Below are positions 54,541 to 64,000 of a stretch of 64,000 nt of DNA, in pieces. The notes below the pieces were generated by a model that saw only the letters and a program-made list of their open reading frames with translations, ran no database searches and was not told the DNA's origin. Positions within the stretch are counted from its first letter, which is position 1, and the number at the start of each line of letters is the position of its first letter. This DNA comes from Dacryopinax spathularia (lineage: Eukaryota > Basidiomycota > Dacrymycetes > Dacrymycetales > Dacrymycetaceae): the NCBI GenBank assembly GCA_037974965.1, contig JBBPFI010000007.1:744001-808000 (forward strand), written 5' to 3'. The translations under genes were made by a program, and so were the position numbers.

Positions 54541-55155
54541 GCAGTGGGACGCATGGCCACTTGGGTACTCGTGACCAGTCGAGGTTTGCGGTTCCCCTCA
54601 TGGACTTTCAGGTTCGCCGTCTTGAACCATAGGACACTGCATTTGTCGCATAGCCTGCATTTTTCTCCCTCTCGGGCTGCATATACACCCCCGTGTTGCG
54701 CTCGTTTAGCATGATAACCATCATCTGTTATCATTACATACATCATAATAGATTCCCCACATGCCTGGGCACGCTCCTGCATAAGATAGCTCGTGTATGC
54801 GTAAGGTGTTCATAAGATGGGGGTTGTGTACAGGTAACGTCAGGGCTTCTGACGTCGGTTGCTTCCGACATTCCAGTCGGTGAACTGAGAGGGCCTCGTG
54901 CAAAGAGCAAGGCACTTGGAAGAATAGTTAGTTACGCGTCCTCACCACTTTCCAATATCCATACTTCGCGCATAACTGCTTTTCTAGGATTGGTTCCAGT
55001 ATCTAGGCAACCAGAATCGAAGTCAGGTAAGCCCACGTCTGCTTGCTCTTTCTATCGCTCAACACCCTGCGACAAACACTGACCCCACACTGCCGAGTAG
55101 GGCAACCCGGCAGAGCAACCGATAGAGGAAGGGGAGCACGACCACAACCGCAAGC
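54541..55155. other. Intergenic
   Basis: About 615 bases, holding the 3' end of GPI copy 2 and the 5' region of the MINDY gene. A minus frame at 55052-55858 is a shadow of the next gene. No separate gene. Confidence 0.5.
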
Positions 55156-58100
55156 ATGGCCGAACCGCCCTCACACACAACAGGGGAGCATCATGCTCCT
55201 CCGGCCGAAGCAGAAGGATATGCTGCGGCCCATACAGTGCGTCCTCCAACCCGCGCTCCTGATTCTCCCGGTCCTGAACGTGCAATTTACCACAGATCGC
55301 TGAGGCGCACGAGGGATCTCTCCTAGGCTCGGAGTACTCCGTTCTCGAGAAGCCCACCCGGCTCTCAACGACTCTCACAAGCACGAGCGAAGCGGGCGAC
55401 GATGCCCCTGCGTCCGAAGCACCGTCGAGCGACTTCGAGCAGGTCGTGTATCCTACCAGCTTGCATGGGAAGAAGGCCGTTGTTGCCCATCCTGAACCGG
55501 TGCATGAGACTGCTGAGAGTGGTGAAGTTTTAGTGAAGGAGCCTGTGGGACATGAGGTGCCGCAGGTTGAGGATGTGAAGGAGCCTGAGGTTGAGACGCT
55601 TGAGGAGGAGCAGGGGAAGAGTGCTGGGAAAGAGGCGATCCCCGTGCGTATTGACTTATCGGGCAAATAGGATGTGAGCTGAACGTGTGATAGGAACCTG
55701 AACGCGAGGCTGAACCAGCGGAGGAGCCTGTCGTGGAAGCGACGAATGCCAATGTTGAAGGTCATGGACCTGAGACTGACGGGCTCGACGGCACGAAAGA
55801 CGTAACCCACGATAAGGAGGAGCCTGAAGCAGCACCTGAGACCCTGGCTCAGCATCATTCCGAGGAAACATCTACCTCAACCCCCCACCATGAGGAGAAG
55901 GGCGAAGACGCATCGGAGGAGGGCGAAGCGGGGGCACCTAGTCATCATGATGAGCCTGCCGGTCATCACGACGAGCCCGCCAGCCATCATCAGGAACTTG
56001 CCGGTCAACCTGATGAATCCAAAGTCGCCGAAGAGCCCGGACCTACCGAACAGCCGGAGGCTCCGGCAGAGCCCACGCTGGTGGAGCACGAGACGGTAGA
56101 AAAGCCAAAGGCTACGGAAGAAGAGGTGGCTGCAGACGAACCGAAGCCTACCGCGGAAGAGCCGACCGTCGAGGAGGAGGCGTCAAAAGACCAGCCTACT
56201 CCTACGTCCGAGCAATCAAAGCCGGCGGAGGAACATCACGTTCATGAGCCAGAGCCCAAGGAAACTGAGCTGCCGGAGGGTGAGACTGCCGCGCCGCCAG
56301 GACCGAAAGATGTGCACGAGGAGGCCCAGCCCGCTCATCAGCCAGACGCGCTCGCTCCCGAAGAGCGCGAGAAGCCTGCAGTCCAGGAAGAACACGAGGC
56401 CGCCGAAGAAACTATCGAAGAGCCAAAGGCGGTGGAGCCTGCAGAAGGGCCCACCCCCATCGAAAAGCATAAAGCGGCAGAGGCGGAGCCCGAAGCTGAG
56501 AAGGAGGAACCTCCAGCGGTTGAAGAGCATCCTCAGCCTGGCGAAGAAGAGCCTAAGGCGGTTGAAGGGGAGCCTAAGGTGGCCGTCGAGGAGCCTAAGG
56601 CGGTGGAAGAGGTGTCCAAAGCGGTCGAAGAGCAATCCAATCCAGTCGTCGAGGAGCCCACGGCCGTCGGGAAGGAGCACGAGCCCAAGGAAGAGGAGCA
56701 GCCGAATCAAATGGCGCACGAGGAAGTGAAGCCCGGTGAAGAGCAATCCCACCACGCTGAACAGCAGCGAACGGCATCTGAGGAGGCGGACGAACACGAG
56801 GTCAAAGAGGCGCCTCTGTTCCCTGAAGCTGCAGAACGTGCAGGTCATGTACATGAGCATGCAGAAGTACCGTCTGCGGAAGAGGTGGTTGCGCCTGATG
56901 TACCGGAGTCGACGCCACAAGCCGCAGACCAGTCCGCGCTAGCTGCACCGGCCGCGCCTGGGATCGACGAGCACCTGCTGCAGCCCGCACACGAAGAACA
57001 ACCTGAGGAGGCAACAGAAAAGGTCGACGAAGCCCCGCTGTTCCCTGAGGCTGCGGAACGCGCTGGCCAAGTCCACGATGATGCTGAGGTGCCACCAGCC
57101 GAGGAGGTCGTCGCACTGACTGTCCTAGAGCCTGCAGAAGAGCCCCAGGAGTCCGTGCCGAGTGACGTTCCGGTACACAACATCGAAGAGCATCATGAAC
57201 ACCCGTCAGAGACCAAGGAAGAACCCGAACAGCATGCTGCTGAAGAGAAAGAGCCGCCGGTAGAAGGTATGACTACTGTTTCGTTGATTGCGTGCCTTTG
57301 CTGATATGCATAATGCGCCATCTGCAGAATCAGCTCCTTCCATGAGTGGTCTACAAGAGGTCATTGCAGCTAGTGAAGGCACAGTCCCCACCGAGCCGTC
57401 TACCCACACGCTTGTTGAAGTACCAATCGAATCCCACAAGGGAGGTCAGGAGCCCGAGGTGTCGGCGCAAGCCTCAGAGACGCTGCCTGCTCCAGTTATC
57501 GATGAGCAGCATCACCATGATGAGGTCGCTGAACCCTCTACGCATACGGCGCTCCCGCCCACGGAGGCAGAAAAGCCTGGCGTGGAAGGCGAGCTGTCCC
57601 AGCCCTCGCTTCCTGAAGCAGAAACAGTGACGCCCGTTGAGGATGTGGATAGCCGGAAGGATAGCCACCACGATGAACCTGAGCCGATCAGTGCAGAACA
57701 GCATGCTGACGAAGAAACTCTCGCCGATGAAACGAAGGACCAACACCTTTCAGTTGAAAAGGAAGGGTCTGAGGCGAAAGAGGAAGAAGAGAAACCGGCA
57801 CACGCTCTCGAGGCCGACGTGCGCGAACCACAGGAGCAGCTTTCGACTGCACCAGGCGAAACGAAAGAAGCCGTTGAAGAGACAACGGGCGAACCAGCCG
57901 AAGATGTCACGCAGACGCAGGAGAATGATGAAGAGAAGGCTGTGGTACCAGCCGAACATCCTCACGACGACCCAGCTGAGAGCGCACCATCAGCTGAGTC
58001 TGAAAAGCCTGCAGAAGAACATGCGCAGGATCTGTCGCCAGAACCGATCTCGCTGCGAGACGCCATCCTGAAAGGGTCTGATGTGGCCACCGAAGAGCCT

Positions 58101-61100
58101 TCCACACACGCTCCCACGGCGTCTTGGGATGTCGAGCCTGATCACCATGAAGGCGAACAGCCAGAACTGGCTGCTGCTGCATCTACAACACTCCCCGGAC
58201 CCGCTGTGAGCGACGACGTACAGCCGCACGACATGGAAGTCTCGACACACGCTCCGTTGAAGGATCACGATTTTGCTGTGGAGGAACCCCAAGAGAAGCT
58301 ATACCAAGGGCCCACGCCTGAAGAACTCGCATCTGAGGAACCTGGTCGGCCCCAATTTGTGCTCGCTGTGGGTGAAGCTGCGCCGGAGATTTTGGAAGGG
58401 CTGCCTGGGCCTGAAGTCTCGGGGCAGGTAGATACTCCTGAGCCTGCGGCGCCCATTCAACAGGAGGAACCGGAAACCGCATTGCAAGCCTCAGCAGGCG
58501 AGCCCGACGCCGAGGAACCGGAACCGGGTGCAGCGGTTGTACCTGCCGATATGCTTGTCGAGGTGCATGAGGAGACGCCCACGCCTGAACCGCTGCCCAT
58601 TCCTACCGAAGAGCCGCTCACTGCAATCTTGGCTTCCGGCGGTGAACCGATTGCAGAGGATGAAGCCCCTGACGCTTATAAGTATGAGCCGCATCCAGCC
58701 TCAGACGTTGCGGCTGCTGCTTCCCTCCCCGTATCCGTAGAAGCGTCGACAGAAGCAGAGCCTGTGATTGAAGATCTCCCACAGGAGTCGTCTGTAGCGC
58801 TCGCCGAGCATGCGCAGGCAGAACTTCCGGAAGCGCAGAAGGCGTATTCTGCGGATTCCCAGCACTCGAACAGTGGCGAGCTCCCTTCGGTTGCAGCACC
58901 AGTCAAACGGAGCCCGGCAGAGGACGGCGAGAGCCTCCTCTCCCAAGCATCTATCGTAATTCCATCTCCGGATGCGCTGGACGCCGTAGCCAATCCACAA
59001 AGCTCCGAAGGCGTGGTGGAGGCTGAGGAATATGCAGCGAACGATGTCGAAAACATCGTCACGACAGCCATCGCCAAAGATGGGACCCATGAGGAGGACT
59101 CTACTCCTGCTACCCTTGCTGATGCATTGTTGGCGGCCGCACCTATGGATCCTCATCCTCATGACGCCGAGATGATTACGGAGCCTATAATGGTCGCAGA
59201 GGAACATCTTGGGAGTGCCCATGTAGGCCAGCCTGAAGCGCGCACGGGACCAGTGCCTTCTGACCCGGAAGAGGTGGAGGAATCGCAACCTCCGGCCATT
59301 TTGACAGAGCCTGTGACGACTCACGAAGAGCACGCCCCTTTGAGCCTACCACCGGCCGTTACATCTGAGGAGGAAGACCAAAGCGTTCCTTCGATGGCAG
59401 ATCTGCCAAAGGAGCTAACTGAACCCATATCCACAATTGAGGAACATGCTGAATTGGTTCCCCCCATGCTGGAAGTCCATGACAGCATTCCCAACGAGTC
59501 GTTGTCGAAAGCGTCTGTCTCGGAAGAGGCAGCGTCATTCGCTGCATCGGAGGGACTGCCTCACGTCGAACTTGATGAAACGCCGCTGGAGTTGGCCCCA
59601 CCAGCCGACCAGGGCTTGACCGAACCTGTTACCGCGGCTGAGGAACACGTATCTGTACTACCGGAAGACCTGGAAGCTGCTGATTCAGTCCACAAGGGAG
59701 CTCATGTACACGAAGAATTGGCTTTGACAGAGCCCATCACTGCCGCTGAAAGCGACGCTGATATCCTTGAGACTCCTTCTCTCGGTATGAGATTAAATAT
59801 ATGTTGTTGGATTGCCGCTGATTAGCCTTTAGAAGAACCTCCAGAGCTGAGGCGGCCTGGAATTCTCGCGGAACCTGCTCAACAAGACGTCGAGAAGCCC
59901 CACCTGCCTCAGGACGCTGAGGTTATCACTGAACCGATAACCATAGCCGAGGAACATGGCCATCAAATCTTCCTCGACGGGGAGCCGAAGACAGAGACTG
60001 GATTGACGGAAGCACCGTCGGCCATTGATGCCGATGCTGAAGTTGCAAGTGGAACGGCACTGGTCGCCGGCTCCAGAGAAGAGGCGCAAGAGTTGCCAAG
60101 CAAGTCGACGGAGTCTTCCAGCTTGCCGCATGAGCACGTGGCTCGCGATTTGGCTCCAGGCGAGCCGTCCGAAGCCACGGTAGAGCCCAGCGAAGGGCAT
60201 GGCACGGAGCCCGCGGAGGAACCGGTTGTTGATGCGCCGGCAAACGCAAGATTCGAACAGAGTAGTGATCATTTGGCAGCTCCGTTGGATATTGAAGGCC
60301 AATCTGCGACCTCGTCTGACACCGCAATGTCACTTCCACCCTCCAGCCCTAGAAGTGACCTTTCCTCTACTGCAGACGCACCCATTCCGACTCGACTCAA
60401 TGCCGAAGATCTTCAGAGATTCGACCCAACTCGGCCGGCCCATCGACAAACGCCGTCCGTGTCGGAAGCTAGTATCAGGACCGAACCGCCTTCCTCTCCA
60501 GCTCCTGAGGATTGGATTGCGTCGGAACGCTCATTCGCACGCCCACCTCTTGGAACCTCAGACTCCGCTGCAACTATATTTGATACGGACCGCGCCGGAC
60601 TGGACGCGAGCACGGTTTCTCTTCGTGATTTCCCTACGCAGGCTTCGGACGGCGAATTGGGTAGCACTGTGCCAGCGATTGTTGCGACCACACCAACTCC
60701 GACGACCGAAGCGAGCTTATATCCGCTACAATCGGTTGCTACACCGAAACCATCGGTCTCTGAACTGTCCGAAGCCTCTATAGCCGCGTCGGCTCCTGAG
60801 GAGTCGGCGCCTCTGGAAGCGTCGCAGCCACAGCCCTTGTCGGAAGAGCTGGTTGAGAAGCTACCCGACGCTCCTTCCGCTCTCAATATCCCAGGGCACC
60901 TAACGGGACATTCCCAAACCCAAGAGGACGACCAAGTGTCTGAGTCCGCCGAAACCTCTGTCTCGGACGCTAGTCACGTTCCAGTCGCCCCAGGTACACC
61001 AGTCGGGTCAATCACCCCCGTGGCGACGCCCACTGTCGAAGATCGACGTATCGTCTTCCCCCCAGTTGGTCCTTCTCCGCTCCGACAGAATACCGCTTCC

Positions 61101-62927
61101 GAAAGAGCATTGGACGAGGTCAGTACGCTATGCAGCAGGATTGAACATGCTGATCGTATGGCGCAGGATCCTCTCACCGATGAGCTCGACGTTACTGAAA
61201 CAGCGATTTCCCCTCCCGTGGAAGAAGGCCCTGTGAATGAGATTCCTTCGCTTTTGCCTGAGGCAGCTGGAATTCTCGCGCCTGCGGCCAACGCACCGCC
61301 GATTGCTATGGAAGAACCTGAAGCGCCTTTGTCGGAGGGTGTAGTGGCAGGGACGGCGGAACTGCTGCCCACCGTGCCCCCAGTCTCAAGTGAAGCTTCA
61401 GGAAGCATTACTCCGGCGGCCGCCCACGAAGCGCAGGTGCAAGTGGAGGAGGCTCAGGCAGAGTCAGTCGCCAATGAGTGGTACCTCAAAGAAATTCAGT
61501 GGTCGATGACAGGACATCCGAGTGACAAGAAGCCCATTCGTATCATCACCCAAGAGGTCAACGGTAGCTGCTCACTGATCGCGCTTTGTAAGTGGAATAT
61601 ACTGTTTGTTTAGGGTTTCACTGATAGTCAAGTAGGCAACGCCTTGATTCTCAAGGGTGACATCGAGATTCTGCCACCCACCCGCAAGTCAGTGTCCTAC
61701 GACTACTTGTCATCCCTTGTGGCGACCTTCCTCCTGACGAACCGAGAATCCTCCAATCTGGGAGCTGCTCTTTCGGCTTTGCCCAGCACTCGCTCGGGAC
61801 TGGACGTGGATCCCCTCTTCACGAGCATTGATGGCTTCAAAGTGCGAGCAAGCTCCAAACAGGATGATGGAACAGGGGAACTCGCACTCTTCCGTCTCGC
61901 TGGTGTACCGCTCTTGCATGGTTGGGTTGTAGATCCGAGTGCTGCGGAGTACGACGTGATGTCCAAGATCGGAGACTATGACTCTGCGGTTGAGCTCATC
62001 GCTGCTGGTGATGAGCTCACTGGTGGCCAACTGCTCGGTGACTATGCGGACGTCTCGCTCGAAGCACTCAACAATCCGGCATGGACAGCCGAACAGCGTA
62101 GCACGGTAGAAAAAGGTGAGCAGGATATCACAAGAGACAGAATCGTGTTGACATAGTCCAGCGATCACTGTCAACAAGTTCTTGAAGGCGTCAAGCCAGC
62201 AATTGACGTATCACGGCCTGTTCGGTATCACTTCGGCTATGCGCCCGCACGAACTCGCAGTGCTCTTCCGCAACTCGCACTTGTCTGTCATCTACAAGCG
62301 GCCTGGTCTGGATGGAGCAGAAGACGCCCTCTACACCCTTGTCACGGATAGTGCCTTCCTGAATGAACCTGCGGTGGTCTGGGAGACTATGCGGGATATC
62401 GAGGGCGCGCTTGACTTTGTGGACAGCGATTTCCACCCGTCCAGCACTCTGGGTGGCGACTGGGCTGGACAGGCGCACGTGCATGACGACAGGAGTGAGC
62501 ACGAGGACGGGTTTTACGACCGAGAGTACGTACTGTCCACTTCGGCATAGCACAAGAATACTAACCTTCTGCTAGCCTGGCCTACGCCGAACAAATCCAA
62601 GCCGAAGAAAATGCCAAAGCCAACCAACTCCCCTCCGAGCCCCCCGCCGCACACACACGCGACCCAGCAAGCCTAAGTGTGCCCCCTCGAGTCCGCCAAA
62701 TCTCCACAACGTCCACCATGACCCAGCACCCGCCCGGTGCATGGCTCACCAAGTCTCCGTCCATGCCGCAGCATATGGAGTCGCACGAGAATGCGAACCC
62801 GGAGTTCTCGCCCCGGGAGGAGAGCAGTGAGTTTAGGCTGAGGAAACATGAGACGAGGACGGGAGGGGAGTATTCGGAAGGGAAGAAGAAGGAGGATAAG
62901 AACGGCGGGAGGTGTGTTATCATGTGA
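55156..62927 (+). CDS. MINDY-type deubiquitinase with giant acidic N-terminal region and CaaX tail
   Basis: Predicted protein of about 2,470 residues in about eight exons. The start MAEPPSHTTGEHHAPPAEAE is joined by an intron (about 55222-55278) to IAEAHEGSLLGSEYSVLEKP. About 2,000 residues of Glu/Pro/Ala/Thr-rich sequence follow with no recognised fold. Two 29-residue units starting PLFPEAAERAG repeat at 56811 and 57032, and six 'TEP[IV]-x3-EEH'-type units lie between about 59170 and 59960. The last 450 residues are a MINDY (FAM63) domain. They show EWYLKEIQWSMTG, then ITQEVNGSCSLIAL with the catalytic Cys, GNALILKGDIEILPPTRKS, QLTYHGLFGITSAM with the His, and AVLFRNSHLSVIYKR. MINDY-1/2 remove K48-linked ubiquitin chains. 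A MIU-like helix (DLAYAEQIQAEENAKA) and C-terminal CVIM, a CaaX prenylation box, follow. All introns keep one frame, so this reads as one gene; two adjoining genes remain an alternative. Confidence 0.82.
56811..57118 (+). repeat. Duplicated 87-base unit within the MINDY gene
   Basis: Units at 56811-56897 and 57032-57118 encode the same PLFPEAAERAG...EVP-AEEVVA sequence with few changes. They look like a recent internal duplication of the acidic region. Confidence 0.7.
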
Positions 62928-63330
62928 TGCGCGCCGACTTCGCAAATCCTCCAACCCTCTCCGCTTCTTTTCGAACCCAACCGACGGGGAACCCTTTCTA
63001 ACAAATCACGATCTCTTACCTACTTTCAACCTGATGTGCACGAAAATCTCTTTCCTTTTTTCCTTCAATCTTTCAAAGTAACGACCCACGAAAAACACCC
63101 CTCACCCAGAAACGTTTCTACAAACAACTTACCCTGCTCCCTGTTGCTGGGGATTGTCAATAGATACCCTTTATGCAACTTCACGGATTGTTTGCCCGTA
63201 CCCCAGCGCCGCTTACGTGCTCCAACAGCAATTGCAAAGAGACGAATACAGATGGTGATATACAGTGCGGTAACTTACAAGAAAATCTTAACTACAATAT
63301 CTTACAGATCTCAAGGGGTATGAGAAGGTC
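62928..63330. other. Intergenic, convergent 3' ends
   Basis: About 400 bases between the MINDY stop and the zinc-finger gene stop. AT-richer than the flanks, no gene. Confidence 0.5.
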
Positions 63331-64000
63331 TCAGGGCCTCTCGCCAACATTACACATCTCACACCTCCCCAAAAGCGGGTCATTCAAGAACGTACAAACT
63401 CCACAAGCCCACCTGCCCACCCTCTCCCTCTGCCTTCCCTTCCCACAGGGGGCATCACCTCCATCCCCATCCCCATTGACCGCCCGTCCTCTCCGTCCAA
63501 GCGTCGACCCGGGCCCAGAGCCGGCTAGTGTCTCCCCCAGAGTTCGTTGCTGCCTATCCTCCCCGCCCAGCCTCCTCCCCGCATCTGCAGCACCAGCACC
63601 GCCCAGTCTCTTCGCTTGCCCCAAGCCGAGGGACTCGGACTTGCGCTGGCGCATCTCAGCTGCCACTAACGCTCCAAGACCGTTCTGCTTATGTCTTTTG
63701 GGTTCTCTTCCTGGGTCTCCGACGTCTGGGAGGAGAGGGGCTAGAGGGCGCTTGCCCGACTTTGGCTGGCTCGCCGTAGGAGGAAGGGTGGTGTTGGCTG
63801 GAGCTTGGGGTCGGAAGGAGGAGGAGGCTGGAGAGGGTTTGGCGGGTGCGGTGGACTTGGACTTGGACTTGCTTTTGGCCGTGCTCGTGTTTGGGAGTGG
63901 GGGTGGGTGGGAGGGTCCGGAAGGTTGTGTATGCGCTCGCGTGTTGCTTGGGAGAGTGACGAAGTCTTCTCCGGCTAGGAGGTGGTCCATGTCCGGCAGT
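63331..64000 (-). CDS. NZF/RanBP2-type zinc-finger protein, 3' part only
   Basis: A minus-strand frame that is still open at the window edge, so the N-terminus lies outside. The visible part begins MDHLLAGEDFVTLPSNTRAH, continues through a Ser/Pro/Lys-rich linker and a basic stretch (PKRHKQNGLGALVAAEMRQR). It ends with the finger WACGVCTFLNDPLLGRCEMC. This is W-x-C-x2-C-x10-C-x2-C with the Thr-Phe pair that in NZF fingers contacts ubiquitin, so ubiquitin binding is possible. Fingers of this type end proteins such as Wss1-like proteases, but no protease motif is visible in this fragment. Full identity is unknown. Confidence 0.65.
   Translation of the reverse strand, partial: LPDMDHLLAGEDFVTLPSNTRAHTQPSGPSHPPPLPNTSTAKSKSKSKSTAPAKPSPASSSFRPQAPANTTLPPTASQPKSGKRPLAPLLPDVGDPGREPKRHKQNGLGALVAAEMRQRKSESLGLGQAKRLGGAGAADAGRRLGGEDRQQRTLGETLAGSGPGSTLGRRGRAVNGDGDGGDAPCGKGRQRERVGRWACGVCTFLNDPLLGRCEMCNVGERP

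Noticed and set aside
55052-55858. 268-codon minus-strand frame at the start of the MINDY gene
   Set aside because: Antisense shadow of the Glu/Pro-rich coding sequence; the forward exons are clearly better supported.

Overview
The window is nuclear DNA of a filamentous basidiomycete, most likely an agaricomycete. The evidence is many 45-60 base GT-AG introns, tightly packed genes on both strands, a KDZ-type DNA transposon, Kre9/Knh-like GPI-anchored surface proteins and a tandem array of salicylate-hydroxylase-like flavin monooxygenases. No CRISPR array, rRNA or bacterial operon was seen. Gene models were read by eye: exon joins come from frame continuity and splice consensus, and family names rest on recognised motifs, not on database searches.

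Layout. 0-7 kb: an NmrA-like NAD(P)-binding protein (+), a tRNA isopentenyltransferase with a possible mitochondrial leader (-), and a CaMKK/Ssp1-like protein kinase (-). 7-10.3 kb: poor in genes, with one possible decayed reading frame. 10.3-13.3 kb: cullin-3 (+). 13.3-16.1 kb: gene-free and GGC-rich. 16.1-25.3 kb: a short-chain dehydrogenase, a large Pro/Ser-rich protein with an F-box-like segment, and the tri-snRNP protein SART1/Snu66 (all +), followed by a tRNA-Val(AAC).

About 25.57-34.42 kb is a roughly 8.85 kb element with a readable KDZ (Kyakuja-Dileera-Zisupton) transposase. I found imperfect inverted repeats of about 130-140 bp at its two ends. It carries two further spliced genes in the same direction, one unknown and one with two AT-hooks, and perhaps a small reverse gene. 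It begins about 20 bases past the tRNA. This is the strongest candidate for an undescribed system in the window.

34.6-45.0 kb: a helical protein that may be a MEI4-like meiotic factor (-), then four tandem FAD monooxygenase genes (+), the third with a frame-shifting dinucleotide duplication near its end. 45.1-54.5 kb: SDS22 (-), a mitochondrial-type hemerythrin-domain protein (+), a Bqt4-like inner-nuclear-membrane protein (-), and two tandem Ser-rich GPI-anchored proteins (+). 55.2-62.9 kb: a giant gene (about 2,470 codons) that joins a very long acidic Glu/Pro/Ala-rich region to a MINDY-type deubiquitinase domain ending in a CaaX box. The window closes with the 3' part of an NZF/RanBP2 zinc-finger gene (-).
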